From Nocardioides kongjuensis (GTDB taxonomy: Bacteria; Actinomycetota; Actinomycetes; Propionibacteriales; Nocardioidaceae), in NCBI RefSeq assembly GCF_013409625.1, contig NZ_JACCBF010000001.1, forward strand, positions 3,227,001 to 3,291,000: DNA of 64,000 bases. Reading direction: 5' to 3'. Shown one piece after another: positions 62,438-64,000 of this stretch; within the stretch, counting starts at the first letter, position 1; each line of letters starts with the position of its first letter. The notes below the pieces were generated by a model that had not been told where the DNA came from, did not search any database, and saw only the letters and a list, made by a program, of their open reading frames with translations. A program made the translations under genes and the position numbers.

Positions 62438-62803
62438 CTAGGCGTAGCCGAGGTCGTGCAACCGGGCGTCGTCGATGCCGAAGTGGTGGGCGACCTCGTG
62501 CACGACGGTGATCCGGACCTCCTCGGCCAGGTCCTGCTCGTCGTCGCACATGTCGAGCAGGGGGCCCCGGAACAGGAAGATCCGGTCGGGGAGCTGGGGC
62601 TCGAACCCGCCACCGCGCTCGGTGAGCGCGACGCCGTCGTAGAGGCCGAGGAGGTCGTCGGGCTCGCCCTCGGGGGGCTCGTCCTCGACGAGCACCACGA
62701 CGTTGCGGACGAGCCGGGCCAGCTCCTCGGGGATCTCGTCGAGGGCACGGTCGACGAGGGCGTCGAAGTCGTCGGGGCTCATCTCGACCGGCACGAGACA
62801 CAT
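62438..62803 (-). CDS. Zincin-like metallopeptidase family protein
   Basis: 121 residues. Short zinc motif HEVAHHFGIDD near the C-terminus (HExxHxxGxxD, metzincin-type) and an acidic body with FLFRGPLLDMC. The family (PF06262) is common in actinobacteria and its substrate is unknown. ATG 62803 is used; TTG 62812 and GTG 62794 are alternatives and no ribosome site is convincing. Confidence 0.83.
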   Translation of the reverse strand: MCLVPVEMSPDDFDALVDRALDEIPEELARLVRNVVVLVEDEPPEGEPDDLLGLYDGVALTERGGGFEPQLPDRIFLFRGPLLDMCDDEQDLAEEVRITVVHEVAHHFGIDDARLHDLGYA

Positions 62804-62814
62804 TGTGCCCAAGC

Positions 62815-62858
62815 CGAAAATGCAGGAAGCCCCGGTCGTGCTGACCGGGGCTTCCTGC
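62815..62858 (-). terminator. Intrinsic terminator of tRNA-Asp
   Basis: A 16-base perfect stem (62822-62837 with 62843-62858) and loop GTGCT, followed on the minus strand by ATTTTC. It lies directly after the tRNA-Asp gene. Confidence 0.88.
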
Positions 62859-62865
62859 TTGTCGG

Positions 62866-62939
62866 CGACCCTGACGAGACTCGAACTCGCGACCTCCGCC
62901 GTGACAGGGCGGCGCGCTAACCAACTGCGCTACAGGGCC
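62866..62939 (-). tRNA. tRNA-Asp (GUC)
   Basis: 74 bases. Acceptor GGCCCTG with CAGGGTC, D arm GCGCAGTTGGTTAGCGC, anticodon GTC in loop CTGTCAC, T arm GAGTTCGAGTCTC. CCA not encoded. Co-directional with tRNA-Glu. Confidence 0.94.
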
Positions 62940-63037
62940 ATCTCGCTCACTCCGCTCTCGCGTGGTGAAGCGGAAGGAACTCTAACCCATCCACCTCCAG
63001 CAGTCCCAATCGGGAGCCACCTCGGCCGGTTGAGCCG

Positions 63038-63110
63038 CACCCCCAACCGGATTCGAACCGGCGTACCCGCCGTGAAAGGGCGGTGTCCTAGGCCGCTAGA
63101 CGATGGGGGC
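63038..63110 (-). tRNA. tRNA-Glu (UUC)
   Basis: 73 bases. Acceptor GCCCCCA with TGGGGGT, D arm GTCTAGCGGCCTAGGAC, anticodon TTC in loop CTTTCAC, T arm CCGGTTCGAATCCGG. It precedes tRNA-Asp on the same strand; the Glu-Asp pair plus divergent Phe is the mycobacterial order. Confidence 0.94.
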
Positions 63111-63248
63111 CCACCGTGGAGGACGGGCCTCCGCAGCGCCGGCCAGCATAGTGCCCGGCACCGGCAGATGCGCATCGGCGCAGCATCGGCACAGTGTCGC
63201 CCCAGATTCGTTCCTCGGCACACCCTCCGGTAAGGTTGTCGACTGCTT

Positions 63249-63322
63249 GGGCAGGTAGCTCAGTTGGTACGAGCGATCGCCTGAAAAGTGATAGGTCGGC
63301 GGTTCGACCCCGCCCCTGCCCA
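63249..63322 (+). tRNA. tRNA-Phe (GAA)
   Basis: 74 bases. Acceptor GGGCAGG with CCTGCCC, D arm GCTCAGTTGGTACGAGC, anticodon GAA at 63283-63285 in loop CTGAAAA, T arm GGCGGTTCGACCCCGCC. Divergent from the Glu-Asp pair. Confidence 0.94.
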
Positions 63323-63330
63323 CAAGCAGC

Positions 63331-63362
63331 GAGACCCCCGTCGGGACACCGGCGGGGGTCTC
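63331..63362 (+). terminator. Hairpin after tRNA-Phe
   Basis: GAGACCCCCG (63331-63340) pairs with CGGGGGTCTC (63353-63362), with further inner pairs including one G-U. No long U-run. It ends the tRNA transcript before the old yellow enzyme gene. Confidence 0.75.
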
Positions 63363-63398
63363 GTCGTTGCGCCGGGTCCGCGTTGGCAGGATGGGCCG

Positions 63399-64000
63399 GT
63401 GACCTCGCTCTCCGACACCGTCGTCCTCGCCCACGGCCCCGCCTGGGGCAACCGGTTCGCGCTCGCCCCGCTGACCAACGTGCAGAGCAACGACGACGGC
63501 ACGCTCAGCGACGACGAGCACGACTGGCTCGTGGCCCGCGGACGCGGCGGGTTCGGGCTGACCATGACCTGCGCGGCGTACGTCGCCCCCGAGGGCCGGG
63601 CCTGGCGCGGCCAGCTCGGCATCGCGGGCGACGAGCACCTGCCGGGCCTGCGCCGGCTCGCCGAGAGCCTGCGGTCGACCGGCACCCGCTCCGCCGTCCA
63701 GCTCCACCACGGCGGCCGGCGCTCGGACGCCGCGCTCAACGGGGTGCCCAACGTCGGGCCGTGGGCGGATCCCGCCAAGGACACGGTGGCGCTGAGCACC
63801 GACGGCGTACGACGGATGGTGGCCGACTTCGTCGCCGCCGCGGTCCGCGCCGAGCAGGCCGGCTTCGACGGGGTCGAGCTGCACGGTGCCCACGGCTACC
63901 TGCTCGCGCAGTTCCTCGACGCCCGGTCCAACCACCGCGAGGACGGGTACGGCGGCGCGCTCGAGGACCGGATGCGTCCGTTGCTCGAGGTCGTCGACGG
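63399..64000 (+). CDS. Old-yellow-enzyme family NADH:flavin oxidoreductase, 5' part
   Basis: The gene runs off the window; about 200 residues are seen. APLTN near the start, then HHGGRRS, and GFDGVELHGAHGYLLAQFLD with YGGALEDRMRP follow the OYE pattern (FMN TIM barrel; reduces activated C=C bonds with NAD(P)H). The start is GTG 63399 after CAGGAT at six bases (leaderless pattern). C-terminus not available. Confidence 0.85.
   Translation, partial: MTSLSDTVVLAHGPAWGNRFALAPLTNVQSNDDGTLSDDEHDWLVARGRGGFGLTMTCAAYVAPEGRAWRGQLGIAGDEHLPGLRRLAESLRSTGTRSAVQLHHGGRRSDAALNGVPNVGPWADPAKDTVALSTDGVRRMVADFVAAAVRAEQAGFDGVELHGAHGYLLAQFLDARSNHREDGYGGALEDRMRPLLEVVD

Noticed and set aside
1..64000. CRISPR array, prophage, insertion sequence, rRNA operon or replication origin
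   Set aside because: No regularly spaced repeats, transposase, integrase, phage structural gene, rRNA sequence or DnaA-box cluster was seen.

Overview
The window is high-GC actinobacterial chromosome. The gene set (GlnR, mycothiol synthase MshD, MutT1-type Nudix/phosphatase, KstR-like operator, HsaABCD and KshA, 13E12/HNH repeat protein) points to a Nocardioides-like or related Nocardioidaceae/mycolate-lineage soil organism; the genus is an inference. Start codons are often GTG or TTG. About a dozen genes carry a TANNNT-like -10 box only 6-8 bases before the start codon, which suggests leaderless transcripts.

1-8.9 kb: the 5' part of an O-antigen-ligase-like membrane protein, a MoaD/ThiS-like sulfur carrier, the nitrogen regulator GlnR, a GltB-like FMN protein, MshD, then a 1235-residue coiled-coil protein overlapped by a smaller relative. 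The two share a two-helix membrane module and a C-terminal domain; a third copy lies at 57.4 kb.

9-21.5 kb: an HSL-family esterase, then phosphate genes: polyphosphate kinase, a DUF47/Pit pair, and a leftward pstSCAB operon that ends in an orphan OmpR-type regulator. PhoP-like 11-bp direct repeats lie upstream of ppk and pstS. MutT1, an exported protein of unknown function, a 48-residue protein and a cold-shock protein with a textbook terminator follow.

21.8-51.4 kb: steroid catabolism. A leftward operon (esterase, SDR, Baeyer-Villiger monooxygenase, HsaD, HsaA, HsaC, a KstD-family flavoprotein, SDR) is divergent from hsaB and an IclR regulator. A 13E12/HNH gene interrupts the region. A second block holds HsaA-like proteins, three more KstD/fumarate-reductase flavoproteins, five SDRs, KshA, and two parts of a dikinase-type phosphotransferase (a PPDK lacking its PEP barrel, and a PEP-utiliser lacking ATP-grasp). 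Together these would hydroxylate C9, dehydrogenate ring A, open ring B, cleave the aromatised ring A and hydrolyse the product. KshB, HsaEFG and side-chain genes are not in the window.

51.4-64 kb: a D-threonine-aldolase/D-serine-dehydratase-like enzyme; a MerR-DICT regulator divergent from a four-gene operon (sigma-region-2-like protein, flavin amine-oxidase-like protein, Rossmann protein, CPBP protease); tRNA-Lys; a Zur/Fur regulator; a GNAT protein; a hotdog thioesterase behind a KstR-like box; NDH-2; an RsbW-like ATPase behind a sigmaF/sigmaB-type promoter; a zincin; tRNA-Asp, -Glu and -Phe; and the start of an old yellow enzyme.
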